NCBI RefSeq assembly: GCF_000382045.1
Contig: NZ_KB907454.1
Location: 1-64,000 of the forward strand
Source: Variovorax atrisoli 110B
Lineage (GTDB): Bacteria > Pseudomonadota > Gammaproteobacteria > Burkholderiales > Burkholderiaceae_C
DNA: 64,000 bases
Direction of reading: 5' to 3'
Shown: one piece after another, positions 33,031-45,300 of the stretch
Layout: every line of letters starts with the position of its first letter
Position numbering within the stretch: position 1 is the stretch's first letter
Notes under the pieces: generated by a model
Seen by the model: the letters and a program-made list of their open reading frames with translations, nothing else
What the model was told of the DNA's origin: nothing
The model's database searches: none
Translations under genes and position numbers: made by a program

Positions 33031-34467
33031 ATGACCTACACCGACACCCGCCTGCTGATCGACAACGAATGGGTCGACGCCACCGGCGGCAAGACGCTGG
33101 ACGTCGTGAACCCTGCCACCGGCAAGGCCATCGGCAAGGTGGCGCATGCCAGCATCGCCGACCTCGACCGCGCCCTGGCTGCCGCGCAGCGCGGCTTCGA
33201 AGCCTGGCGCAACACCCCCGCCAACGAGCGCGCCGCCGTGATGCGCCGCGCCGCGGGCCTGATCCGCGAACGCGCCGCCGAAATCGCCAAGCTGCTCACG
33301 CAGGAGCAGGGCAAGCCGCTGGGCGAGGCCAAGGTCGAGACCATGGCCGCCGCCGACATCATCGAATGGTTCGCCGACGAAGGCCGCCGCGTCTACGGCC
33401 GCATCGTGCCCTCGCGCAACCTGGCCGCGCAGCAGCTGGTGCTGAAGGAGCCCCTGGGCCCCGTCGCCGCGTTCACGCCCTGGAACTTCCCGATCAACCA
33501 GATCGTGCGCAAGCTCGGTGCCGCGCTGGCCACCGGCTGCTCCTTCCTGGTGAAGGCCCCCGAGGAGACCCCGGCCTCGCCCGCCGCGCTGCTGCGCGCC
33601 TTCGTCGACGCGGGCATCCCGCCCGGCGTGGTCGGCCTGGTGTTCGGCAACCCCGCCGAGATCTCGAACTACCTGATCGCCCACCCGATCATCCGCAAGG
33701 TCACCTTCACGGGCTCGACCCCGGTCGGCAAGCAGCTGGCCGCGCTGGCCGGCCAGCACATGAAGCGCGTGACGATGGAGCTCGGCGGCCATGCCCCGGT
33801 GATCGTCGCCGAAGACGCCGACGTGGCGCTGGCCGTGAAGGCCGCCGGTGCCGCCAAGTTCCGCAATGCGGGCCAGGTCTGCATCTCGCCGACCCGCTTC
33901 CTGGTGCACAACAGCCTGCGCAACGAGTTCGCGAGCCTGCTGGTCAAGCACGCCGAAGGCCTCAAGCTCGGCGACGGCCTCGCCGAAGGCACCAACATCG
34001 GCCCGCTGGCCAATGCGCGCCGCCTCACCGCCATGGCCCACGTGCTGGAAGACGCCCGCAAGAAGGGCGCCACCGTCGCCACCGGCGGCGAGCGCGTCGG
34101 CGATGCCGGTAACTTCTTCGCGCCCACCGTGCTGACCGACGTGCCGCTGGACGCCGACGTGTTCAACAACGAACCCTTCGGCCCCATCGCTGCCATCCGC
34201 GGCTTCGACACGCTGGAAGAAGCGATCACCGAAGCCAACCGCCTGCCTTTCGGCCTGGCCGGCTACGCCTTCACCAAGTCAATCAAGAACGCGCACCTGC
34301 TGAGCCAGAAGCTCGAGCTGGGCATGCTCTGGATCAACCAGCCCGCAACCCCCTCGCCGGAAATGCCTTTCGGCGGCGTGAAGGATTCGGGCTACGGCTC
34401 GGAAGGCGGCCCCGAGGCGCTCGAGGCCTACCTGAACACCAAGGCGGTTTCGATCCTCGGCGTCTGA
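33031..34467 (+). CDS. NAD(P)-dependent aldehyde dehydrogenase (succinate-semialdehyde type)
   Basis: Aldehyde dehydrogenase of 478 residues. Catalytic Cys284 lies in GQVCISPTR, the general-base Glu250 in [33 protein letters not shown] and [10 protein letters not shown] form the cofactor site. The sequence style is that of the GabD/YneI-like group acting on succinate semialdehyde, glycolaldehyde or similar short aldehydes. ATG 33031 ([14 protein letters not shown]) sits after GAAGGA. It lies 160 bases after glycerate kinase; the spacer holds GC-rich hairpins, so it may have its own promoter. The true substrate is uncertain. Confidence 0.87.
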   Translation: MTYTDTRLLIDNEWVDATGGKTLDVVNPATGKAIGKVAHASIADLDRALAAAQRGFEAWRNTPANERAAVMRRAAGLIRERAAEIAKLLTQEQGKPLGEAKVETMAAADIIEWFADEGRRVYGRIVPSRNLAAQQLVLKEPLGPVAAFTPWNFPINQIVRKLGAALATGCSFLVKAPEETPASPAALLRAFVDAGIPPGVVGLVFGNPAEISNYLIAHPIIRKVTFTGSTPVGKQLAALAGQHMKRVTMELGGHAPVIVAEDADVALAVKAAGAAKFRNAGQVCISPTRFLVHNSLRNEFASLLVKHAEGLKLGDGLAEGTNIGPLANARRLTAMAHVLEDARKKGATVATGGERVGDAGNFFAPTVLTDVPLDADVFNNEPFGPIAAIRGFDTLEEAITEANRLPFGLAGYAFTKSIKNAHLLSQKLELGMLWINQPATPSPEMPFGGVKDSGYGSEGGPEALEAYLNTKAVSILGV

Positions 34468-34473
34468 CGCGCT

Positions 34474-35190
34474 TCACTCCTCGGCGGTGGCATTCCAGAA
34501 GGCCTGCTGCACGCCGTCGAGCGCTTCAAGATCCGCGATGACGCGGTCGAGCTCCGCGGGCTCGACCGCCGTCGCATAGAGCGTCGCGCCGATCTCGGTG
34601 TCGGCCGGCCCGAAGGGGTGCTGGTCGACATCGCGCACCGGATAGTTCGCGGCCTCCAGCAACACCAGCAACTGGTCGAGCACCTCGGGCCGCGCGGCGC
34701 GCGAGCAGATCACGCGCACCACATAGGTCGCTTCGCTGCTTTCCTCGCTGATCGGCTGGCGGTTGATGCGGTTCACCACCGGACGCAGAAGCGTGTTGCT
34801 CGCCAGCACGAAGAGCGCCGCGATCAGCGCCTCGCCCAGCAGGTCGGCGCCCGCGCAGGCGCCCACCGCCGCCGACCCCCACAGCGTCGCCGCCGTGTTC
34901 AGCCCCGTGACGTTCGCGCCCTCTTTCATGATCGCACCGGCGCCCAGGAAGCCGATGCCCGACACCACGTAGGCCACCACGCGCACCGCACCGCCGCTGC
35001 CATCGAGCCGGTAGGCCATGTCGACGAACACCGCCGCGCCCACGGCCACCAGAGTGTTGGTGCGAAGACCCGCCGTGCGCTGCCGTATCTGGCGCTCCAG
35101 GCCGATCACCGAGCCGAGGATGAACGCAGCGGCCACGCTGACCAGGGTGTCGAGCAGCGAGGCCAGATTGATGTTGTGGATGGCTTGCAT
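34474..35190 (-). CDS. MgtC/SapB family membrane protein
   Basis: Membrane protein of 238 residues. The N-terminal part carries four to five membrane segments with the MgtC/SapB pattern: FILGSVIGLERQIRQRTAGLRTNTLVAVGAAVFV and GIGFLGAGAIMKEGANVTGLNTAATLW. The C-terminal about 90 residues (YVVRVICSRAARPEVLDQLL onward) match the ACT-like cytosolic domain of MgtC. MgtC in pathogens supports growth at low magnesium and affects F-type ATP synthase; environmental homologues are less well understood. Good RBS AAGGAG before ATG 35190. It lies 91 bases downstream of mgtA on the same strand, so an mgtA-mgtC operon is likely. Confidence 0.9.
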   Translation of the reverse strand: MQAIHNINLASLLDTLVSVAAAFILGSVIGLERQIRQRTAGLRTNTLVAVGAAVFVDMAYRLDGSGGAVRVVAYVVSGIGFLGAGAIMKEGANVTGLNTAATLWGSAAVGACAGADLLGEALIAALFVLASNTLLRPVVNRINRQPISEESSEATYVVRVICSRAARPEVLDQLLVLLEAANYPVRDVDQHPFGPADTEIGATLYATAVEPAELDRVIADLEALDGVQQAFWNATAEE

Positions 35191-35281
35191 CGATGGGCTC
35201 CTTCTTCTTGTTGATGTTGGTCCGCAGTTTGCAGCCGCCCGGTTTCATGAACATGTCATGAAACCGGACGGCCTCGATAGG

Positions 35282-38047
<2,766 letters not shown>

Positions 38048-38106
38048 GATGTTCTCCTTCGGGGCGGCCGCCACTGCCGCCCGCGGAAGGAGAACCCCGG
38101 CGTCGA

Positions 38107-38217
38107 TCAGCCCGCCGGGCGCACCCCTCTGCAAGGCGCGGCAGCGGGCCGCGTCATTGTTGGAATAGGTCTGGACGAAGGGGGCGCGCTATGGCGCCAA
38201 CAAGAGGCGGGGTCCAT
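38107..38217 (-). CDS. Candidate proline-rich leader peptide of mgtA (MgtL-like)
   Basis: Short open frame of 36 codons starting MDPASCWRH and ending in TGA at 38107, 59 bases before the mgtA ATG. It has AGGAG 6 bases before its ATG (38224-38228). Eight of 36 residues are proline (positions 3, 12, 13, 17, 19, 24, 28, 34), including a Pro-Pro pair. In Salmonella, the mgtA leader encodes a short proline-rich peptide, MgtL, whose translation senses Mg2+ and proline and controls Rho-dependent termination. The placement and composition here match that logic, but there is no clear sequence homology, so the call is inference. Confidence 0.55.
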   Translation of the reverse strand: MDPASCWRHSAPPSSRPIPTMTRPAAAPCRGVRPAG

Positions 38218-38273
38218 GGTGTGCTCCTGGATTGCTTGCGAGTTGCTTGAAAGTCAGACGTGTGAAGCGCGGA

Positions 38274-38477
38274 TCAGCGGCGGGGCACGCAGATCGGCTG
38301 CAGCAGCAGATAGCTGCGGATGCGGCGCGTGGTCCAAAGCGCCGCAGCCTGGTCGAGCTTGGCATCCACGGCAGGCGCGGCTTCCGCCGCTGTAGTGGCG
38401 GCGTGCGCAGGCACGTGCGCCGACGGACGAACACGCGGCTGTTCGTGCGGCTGACGACGAAGATGAAAGTGACGCAT
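38274..38477 (-). CDS. Small ORF upstream of mgtA, 67 codons
   Basis: Open frame starting MRHFHLRRQPHEQ at ATG 38477, with GAAGGAG about 7 bases upstream, one of the better ribosome binding sites here. The product is basic and Pro/Ala/His-rich and ends LLLQPICVPRR. It has no membrane segment that I can define and no family I recognise. It lies 56 bases before the proline-rich leader ORF on the same strand, so it would be at the head of the mgtA transcript. It may be a second regulatory ORF or a small protein in its own right. Confidence 0.5.
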   Translation of the reverse strand: MRHFHLRRQPHEQPRVRPSAHVPAHAATTAAEAAPAVDAKLDQAAALWTTRRIRSYLLLQPICVPRR

Positions 38478-38875
38478 GACAAGGCTCCTTCGCACAGAAG
38501 GGCCTCGCGCACGGACGCACGCAAGCTGACTGAAATAGTCAGTGACGAAGAACGAAGGGAATCGGGAGGAGGGAGCCGCTCGCCAGGCCGGCGAGCGGGT
38601 CACGCTGTGTGCAACGACCGGCACGCAGCGCGGGAGAAGCCTGCGCTAGAGGGCCGGATGTGTCACGCCTGCCGAGGCACGCGTCTTGTCACTGATCCAA
38701 CTGGCACTGTCCACGCACGGGGCTCCGAAATGAAGATTTCCAGATTGTTGCACCGCGTCATGGATGCGTCAACCCGCGAGAGGGTGTTCTACGATGCGGT
38801 TCGAGGGCTTATTGCCTCATTGTTGCGATTGCAGCAGGGCATCTGAAGCAAACCTTTCAATCAGCATTCGTTCCG
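38478..38875. promoter_or_regulatory. Divergent region upstream of mgtA leader and phosphatase gene
   Basis: Contains the inverted repeat CTGACT-GAAAT-AGTCAG at 38526-38542, about 50 bases upstream of the 67-codon ORF, a candidate operator or promoter element for the mgtA transcript. The right part holds the phosphatase promoter and an open frame of 38 codons (38730-38846, plus) without a good ribosome binding site. No other feature is seen. Confidence 0.4.
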
Positions 38876-39379
38876 ATGAAGACACCGTCCGTCTTGTTTA
38901 TCTGCACCGGCAACATTTGCCGCTCCCCCACGGCCCACACATTGCTCGTGCACAAGGCACGCGCAGCTGGCTTCGACATCGAAGTCGACAGCGCCGCGAT
39001 CTCCGACGAGGAGCGCGGCAACCCGCCCGATCCACGCTCCGTGGCCGAGGCGAGGCGGCGCGGCATCGAGATGCACCCGCATTGCGCGCGGCAGGTCCGC
39101 AAGTCCGACTTCGATCGCTTCGACCTGATCATCGGCATGACCGCCCAGCATTGCGCGGCGCTGCGCAGGCTCGCGCCCGCCGGCACGGCCGGCAAGATCC
39201 ATCTGTTCACTGAATACGCCGAGGGCATCGAAGGCGACGTGCCCGACCCTTGGTACGGCGGGCCGAAGGACTTCGTCGAGGTCTTCGACCTGATCGACCT
39301 GGGCGTGGATGGCCTGCTCGCGCAGCTGCAGACCGACGCTGCGGCTACCAGCGCACCCGCACGCCCACCGAAGCGTTGA
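38876..39379 (+). CDS. Low-molecular-weight protein tyrosine phosphatase
   Basis: Cytosolic LMW-PTP of 167 residues. The P-loop is complete: C10-T-G-N-I-C-R16-S in FICTGNICRSPTAH, and the general-acid loop is VPDPWYGG with Asp near 124. Such enzymes act on phosphotyrosine, commonly on BY-kinases of capsule synthesis, or on phosphoarginine. No kinase or polysaccharide genes are nearby. The last 35 bases of the gene overlap the 3' end of the convergent autotransporter gene. Confidence 0.92.
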   Translation: MKTPSVLFICTGNICRSPTAHTLLVHKARAAGFDIEVDSAAISDEERGNPPDPRSVAEARRRGIEMHPHCARQVRKSDFDRFDLIIGMTAQHCAALRRLAPAGTAGKIHLFTEYAEGIEGDVPDPWYGGPKDFVEVFDLIDLGVDGLLAQLQTDAAATSAPARPPKR

Positions 39380-42300
39380 GCGAGCTTTTCATGCGCGTGT
39401 CTCCGCCCGTGGCCCAGAGCTTGCCCAGTTCACCGTAGACCGACGTGCGCTCGCCGAGTGCTAGGGTGAAGCCGCCGGCCAGTTCGGTGCTGGTGCCGCC
39501 CGTTTCGCTGGCGATGCCGGTGCTGCCGGCCGGCCCTGTCAGGCGCGCGACGTCGGTGCCGCTCGATGCGCGGTTCACGTTGATGCGCGCATAGGGCTGC
39601 AGCAAGCCGGCGCCGGTGGCGATGGAACCCTTGATGCGCACGCCGGCGCGCGCGATCAGGCCGTCGTGCGTGTCCTGCGTGATCCACGCGCCGGAGATGC
39701 TCGTGCCGTCCATGCTCAGGCGCTGGTGGATGAGCTGCAGCTGCGGCTCCACGCGCCAGCCGCCCCCGATGTCGAAGGCTTTGCCTACCTCGACAGATGC
39801 CAGGAAGCTGTCGCCCTTGCCCGAGCTGCCCATGCTCGCGAGCGGCCGCGCCGTGTAGCGGTGCTGGCCGCCCTGCAGCACGATGTCGGTGTACCAGCCG
39901 GCATCGTTGTGCCAGCTGGCGTATACGCCGAGGTAGCGGCTGCGCAGGTCGCTGCGGCCCACGCGCAGACCCTGTATGCCGCTAGCGAAGCCGCGCACGT
40001 CCACGTCGCCCTCGAGCTGACCGACGTAGACGCCGACGCGCCAATTTGCATCGGCCCACAGGTCGGTGCCGGCCTGGAAGCCCGTGAGGCGGCCTTTGCT
40101 CTCCGGGCTCACGGTGCCGCGCTGGCGCACGTCGATGTCGGTGCTCAGCACGCGGCCCCATGCGCGGCGTCCCGCTTCGACTGTCGTGTCGCCGGCGTCG
40201 TTGGCCAGCCGCATGTCGTCGCCGCCGCGCAGATGTAGGTTGCCGAGCATCGCGACATTTGCCTGGCGCAGTTGCTGGGGCACGGCGGCATACAGCGGAA
40301 CTTCGGCGCGATAGGTCGGCAGGCCCGGCCCGCCGGGTACACCTGGCACGCCGGGGCCACCCGCACCGGTGGTCGAGCGCAGGTACCAGTTCTCGCCCGC
40401 GCCGTTCGCATCGGCCGGATAGAGGCGGTACTCGTAGGCCCCTGCATCCACGTGCCCGCCGGCGAGCGTGAAGGCGTCCCTGGTGGTCTGCGCGGTGGTG
40501 GTCGCGCCGTTGAGGGCGCTGATCACATCGATGCCGTTGCCCGTGGTCAGCGCGCCCAGGCCGCCGAGGTTGACCACCTGCACGGTGGTGCGGCCGCTGG
40601 CCGTGGCGCTGGCGCCGTCGAGCACCAGACGGTCGGACGGGCCGCTCGCGTTGAGCACCGCGCCCAGCCGCAGCACGCCGTTGTTGCCCACGTAAGGCCC
40701 GGTCACGGTGAGGCTGGTACCGGCCGCGGCGCCAGGCAGCGAAACCGTACCGCTGTTGTTCAGCGACGCAACGGTCTGGTTGAAGCCCGCGAGGTCGAGC
40801 GTCGCGCCCGCGGCCACGCTATGGGCCGAAGTCGCGCTGAAGGCGTTGGGGGCGCCGGCCTGCAGCGTGCCGGCATTCACCTGCGTCGCGCCGCCGTAGC
40901 TGTTCGAGCCGGCGAGGGTGAAGGTGCCTGTGCCCTGCTTCACGAGGCTGCCGTTGCCGCTCAGCCTGCCGCCGAACGTGGTGCTGGTGTTGTCGTCGCC
41001 GGTGGTGAGCGTCGCGCTGCCCAGCTTCAGTTCGCCGCCCGCGCTGCCGCCGCCGGAGAGCGAGCCGATGGTCTGGTTGAAGCCGTTCAAATCCAGCGTG
41101 GCGCCGGCCTTGTCGGCTAGTGCGATCGTCGCCGTCGGATTCAGCAGATCGGCGGCGCCGAGACGAAGCGTGCCCGCGTCGACCACAGTGGCACCCTTGT
41201 GGCTGTTGGTGCCGGCCAGGGTCAGCGTGCCCTGGCCCGATTTGACGAAGGTGCCGCCGCCGCCCAGCGTACCGCTGGCGGTGAAGTCGTGAGCGGCGTC
41301 GACGACCTCGATGCCGCCGCCCGCCGCGCCGATGTCGATGTCGCGTGTCGTACCGGCGAAGCCCGTGCCGGTGACTTGCAGGCGCCCGCCGTCGAGCGCG
41401 AGTCCGCCGCCGGCCGCGCCGAGGTTGGCATCGGCGGAAACCGACAGCACACCACCCTGCACGGCCGTGCCGCCGGTGTAGGTGTTGGTGCCGCCCAGCA
41501 CCAGCGTGCCCGCGCCTGTCTTGGTGATGCCCGCGCTGCCGGCGATCGCGCTGTTCACCGTTGCAACGAAGCCCGAAGAGGCCGCGCTGCCGTCGCCCAC
41601 GCGGATCTCGGCCTTGGCGCCGCCGATGCCCAGCAGCGTGAGCGCATCGCCGGCCAGCGTGTAGCCGCCGCTGGTGAACTGCATGCCCAGCGCCTGCACC
41701 GGGCCGCCGGTCTTGTCGATGGTGACGGTGCCCGGCGCGCCGCCGAAGATGGCGAAGCCCGGCTGCGGCTGCGGCTGCATGGGCACGGTCACCGTGCCGG
41801 CCGCGTCGGTCCATACCGGGCTGGTGGTCGACCACGTGCCCGTGCCGCCGCCAGACTGCACCGGACTGGCCAGGCCGTCGGCGTTCCAGAAGTTCAGCGT
41901 CAGGCCGGTGGTGTTGACCAGGTTGAAGCGCTTGTCGGCGCTGAGGTTCTGCAGCAGCACCGTGCTGCCGCCCGGCAGGCCGCCCAGCGAAAGGCTGCCG
42001 GCGCCCGTCAGCGAGCCACCATAGTCGACGAGCCGGTACACGCCGGGGCCGAAGCTGCCGGCGTTGGCGACGTTCAGCGTCACCGGCCCGCCGAGCGACA
42101 AATTGCCGCCCACGCTCACGCTGTCGCTCGCACCGGGCGTGCTGAAGTCGGACCCCGGAGCGCCGAAATCGAAATCCAGCGTGCTGCCGGCGGCGAGCGA
42201 AAGATTGCCGCCCACGCTCAGCACGCCGAAGCTGCCGGCCGTGCCGGCACCCGGAGCCAGCTTCGCGCCCGTGTTCAGGGTGACGTCGCCGCCGATGCGG

Positions 42301-45300
42301 CCGATGCCGCCGAGCGTGGCGCCGGTCAGCACCGCGACCGTACCGGTGCCCGTGGCACTGCCGCTCGTGTTGGTGGCCAGCAGCGTGCCCGAGGCGACCG
42401 TGGTGGTGCCCGCATAGGTGTTAGCGCCGCCCAGGCTCAGCGTGCCGGTGCCGCTGTAGGTGAGGCCGAAGCCACCCCCGACGAGGCCGCCCAGTGCGAT
42501 GTTCTTCGCCCCCGCGACGTTCAGCGCGCCATTGAGCGTGACGTCGTTCGCCAGCGCGACGTCGGCGCTCGATGTCAGCGTGGCAGCGCCGCTCACGGTC
42601 AGCGCGCCCATGCCCAGCGAGGTGCCGGTGCCCACGCCGAGCGTGCCGGCCTGCAGCGTCACGCCGCCGCCGAAGTCGTTGGCGCCGCCGAGCACGAGCG
42701 TGCCGGTGCCTGTCTTGATGAGAGAGCCTCCGCCCCCGATGGGCCCGTTCAGCGTGAGATCGTCGGTGCCGCCCACGCTCAGGGCCACGCCTGTGCCGAG
42801 CGAGACGGCGTTGGCCAGCGTCAGGGCGCCAGCCGCGCTCTGCAGGCCGGCGTTGCCCGCCACGCCGAGGGTACCGCTGCCCAGCGAGGTGCTGGTGCCC
42901 AGCGAGAGAGTGCCCCCCGCCAGCGAAACGCCGCCCGAGAAGTCGCTCGCGCCGCCCAGCGTGACGCTGCCAGGACCGTTCACCGCGAGAGAGCCGGCTC
43001 CGGTGATGGTGCCGCCCAGCGCGAGCGCATTAGCGCCGGTCAGGCTCAGCGTGGTCCCGCTGCCCAGCGTCACGCCGTTGCCGAGCCCGATGCCGGGCGC
43101 GTTCGCCGTGAGGCTCGCGTTGCCTGTCACGCCGAGCCCGCCGGTGCCCAGTGCGAGGTTGTTGCCCACGCCGAGCGTGCCGCTGCTCAGCGTGACGCCG
43201 CCGCTGAGGGCGGCGTTCGCGCCGTTCAGGCTCAGCTTGCCCGTGCCATTGAACGACAGCGCACCTGCGCCCGAGACCAGCCCGCCCAGAGCGATGTCGT
43301 TGCCGCCGCCGACGGCCAGGCCCGCGTTGAGCACCACCGCATTGCCCAGGTTCACGCCCGCGCTGGCATCGAGCGTGGCCGCGCCGTTGACCGTGAGTGC
43401 GCCCAATCCCAGCGAGGTGTTCGTGCCCACGCCCAGTCCGCCGCCGAGCAGGTTCACACCGCCGGAGAACCCGTTGGCGCCGCCCAGGGCGAGCTTGGCT
43501 GGCCCCGACTGCGTCAGGCCGCCGAGGCCGCCGATGGTGCCGTTGAGTGCGAGATCGCTGCTACTGGCGATGTTCAGGCTCGCGTTCAGGTTGAAGTTGT
43601 TGGCCAGGCCCACCGGCGCATTCGCCGCCAGCGAACTGGCGCCGCTCACCGCGACGGAACCTGCGCCCAGCGCGAGGTTGTTGCCCACGGTGAGCGTGCC
43701 GCCGCCCAGGTTGAAGCCGCCGCTGAAGTCATTGGCACCGTTGAGCGTGAGCCCCGGCGCACCGGCCAGGCTCATCCCGCCTGTGCCGCTGATCTTGCCG
43801 TTGAGCGTCAGCGCGCCACCGCTTCCGCCGCCGGCCAGGTTCAGCGTGTTGTTGAGCACGATGTCGTTGCTCACCGCGAGGCCGTTCTTGCCGGTCAGCG
43901 TGGCGGCACCAGTGACCGCCAATGCGCCGGTACCGAGCCCGGTTGCGGAGCCGAGGTCTATAGAGCCGGCTTGCAGCACGGTGCCTCCACCGTAGTTGTT
44001 GGCACCGTTCAGCACCAGGTTGCCGCTGGCGAGCGCCAGGCTGCCGGCACCGTTGATGTTGCCATTCAAGGTCAGCGTGCCCGCGCCGTTGAGCGTCAGC
44101 GCGCCGTTGAGCTGCACTTGGTTGGTCAGCGTGCCGGTGAAGGCGGTGTTGAGCGCGGCGGGACCGCCGACCAGAAACAGGCCCGTGCCGAGTGAGCCCG
44201 CGTTGTCCAGAGTCAGGCCTCCGCCATTGAGTGACAGCCCGCCGCTGAAGTTGTTATTGCCCGATAGCGTGAGCGTGCCGCTGCCGTTCTTGATGAGGCC
44301 GCCAGCACCGGTGAGGGTGCCACCCAGCGTCAGGCTGTTGGCGCCCTGCACGATCAGTCCTCCGGTGAGGTTGACGTTCTGCGACAGCGTCAGCCCCGTT
44401 ACCGACGGCTGAATCGCACCGCCGTTCGCGGTGAGCGTCCCGGTTCCGAAGGACAACGCGTTGTCGAAGATCGAGGTGCCGCCGTTGAGCGTTGACGCGC
44501 CGCTCGCCACCGCGCCCTGGAGCGTCCAGGTGCCGCTATTGACGACGAGGTTCTCAAAGTTCAGGTACTGCAGGCTCGATGCCGTTCCAGAGCCGCCGCT
44601 GCCCGAGCCGGGCCCCGCCACGGTGTTCTGCAGAACCAGCGTGTCGTTGCCGCCGATGCCCGCGTCCACCGTGCCGCCGGCGGCGAAGGTGACGAAGCTC
44701 ACCGGAATTGCGGGCGTCGGAATGGTCACGCCCGGCAGCGGCACCAGGCCGCCGTTGATCGACGAGCCCGTCACTGCCACGAAGGTGTCGTTGCTCAGCG
44801 TCGTGCCCAGCGAGACGCTGCCGTTGATCGTGCCGGCATTGACGAATGTGTTGCCGCCGCTGACCGGGCTCTGGAAGGCCACGCGGCCGGTGATCGTTCC
44901 GGTGTTCGTGAAGTTGACGTTGCCCCCGCCGTACACAGCGACGGCAATCGAGTTGATCGGGTCGAAGAGCCCCAGTGCGCTCATGCCGATCGTGCCGCTG
45001 TTGTTGAAGGTCGTGGTTCCGGTGGTGGCGATGACGGCCGCCGCGCCCAGCAGGCCGAAGGTACCGTCGAAGGTGCCTTCGATCGTGCCCTGGTTGTTCA
45101 CCGTGACGTTGCCGCTGCCAGGGGTGACAAGGTTGCCGATCGTGAGGGCTCGCGAGAGCACGAGCGAGCCCGCTGCGTTGGCATCGATGGCTCCCAGGTT
45201 GTTGAGTGTGATGCCATCGCCGCCGAGCGTCATCGCCGTGCCGCCGGGAAGGGTGCTCACGATTGCGCCCGACTGCACCGTGACGCTGAGCCCGTTGGCG

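Noticed and set aside
38107..38134. Longer mgtA start upstream of 38047
   Set aside because: The extra residues would overlap the leader ORF and have no RBS, while ATG 38047 has GGAG.
38730..38846. 38-codon ORF before the phosphatase gene
   Set aside because: The frame is open but lacks a Shine-Dalgarno sequence; chance is likely at this length.
39919..39928. GCGTATACGC, a near match to the TGTATACA operator
   Set aside because: It lies inside the autotransporter barrel coding sequence with a different outer base pair and is not near a promoter.
41199..44195. Long plus-strand open frame of about 1,000 codons
   Set aside because: It lies antisense to the autotransporter repeats; its product is Ala/Arg/Glu-rich with no domain, as expected from GC-rich repetitive coding on the other strand.
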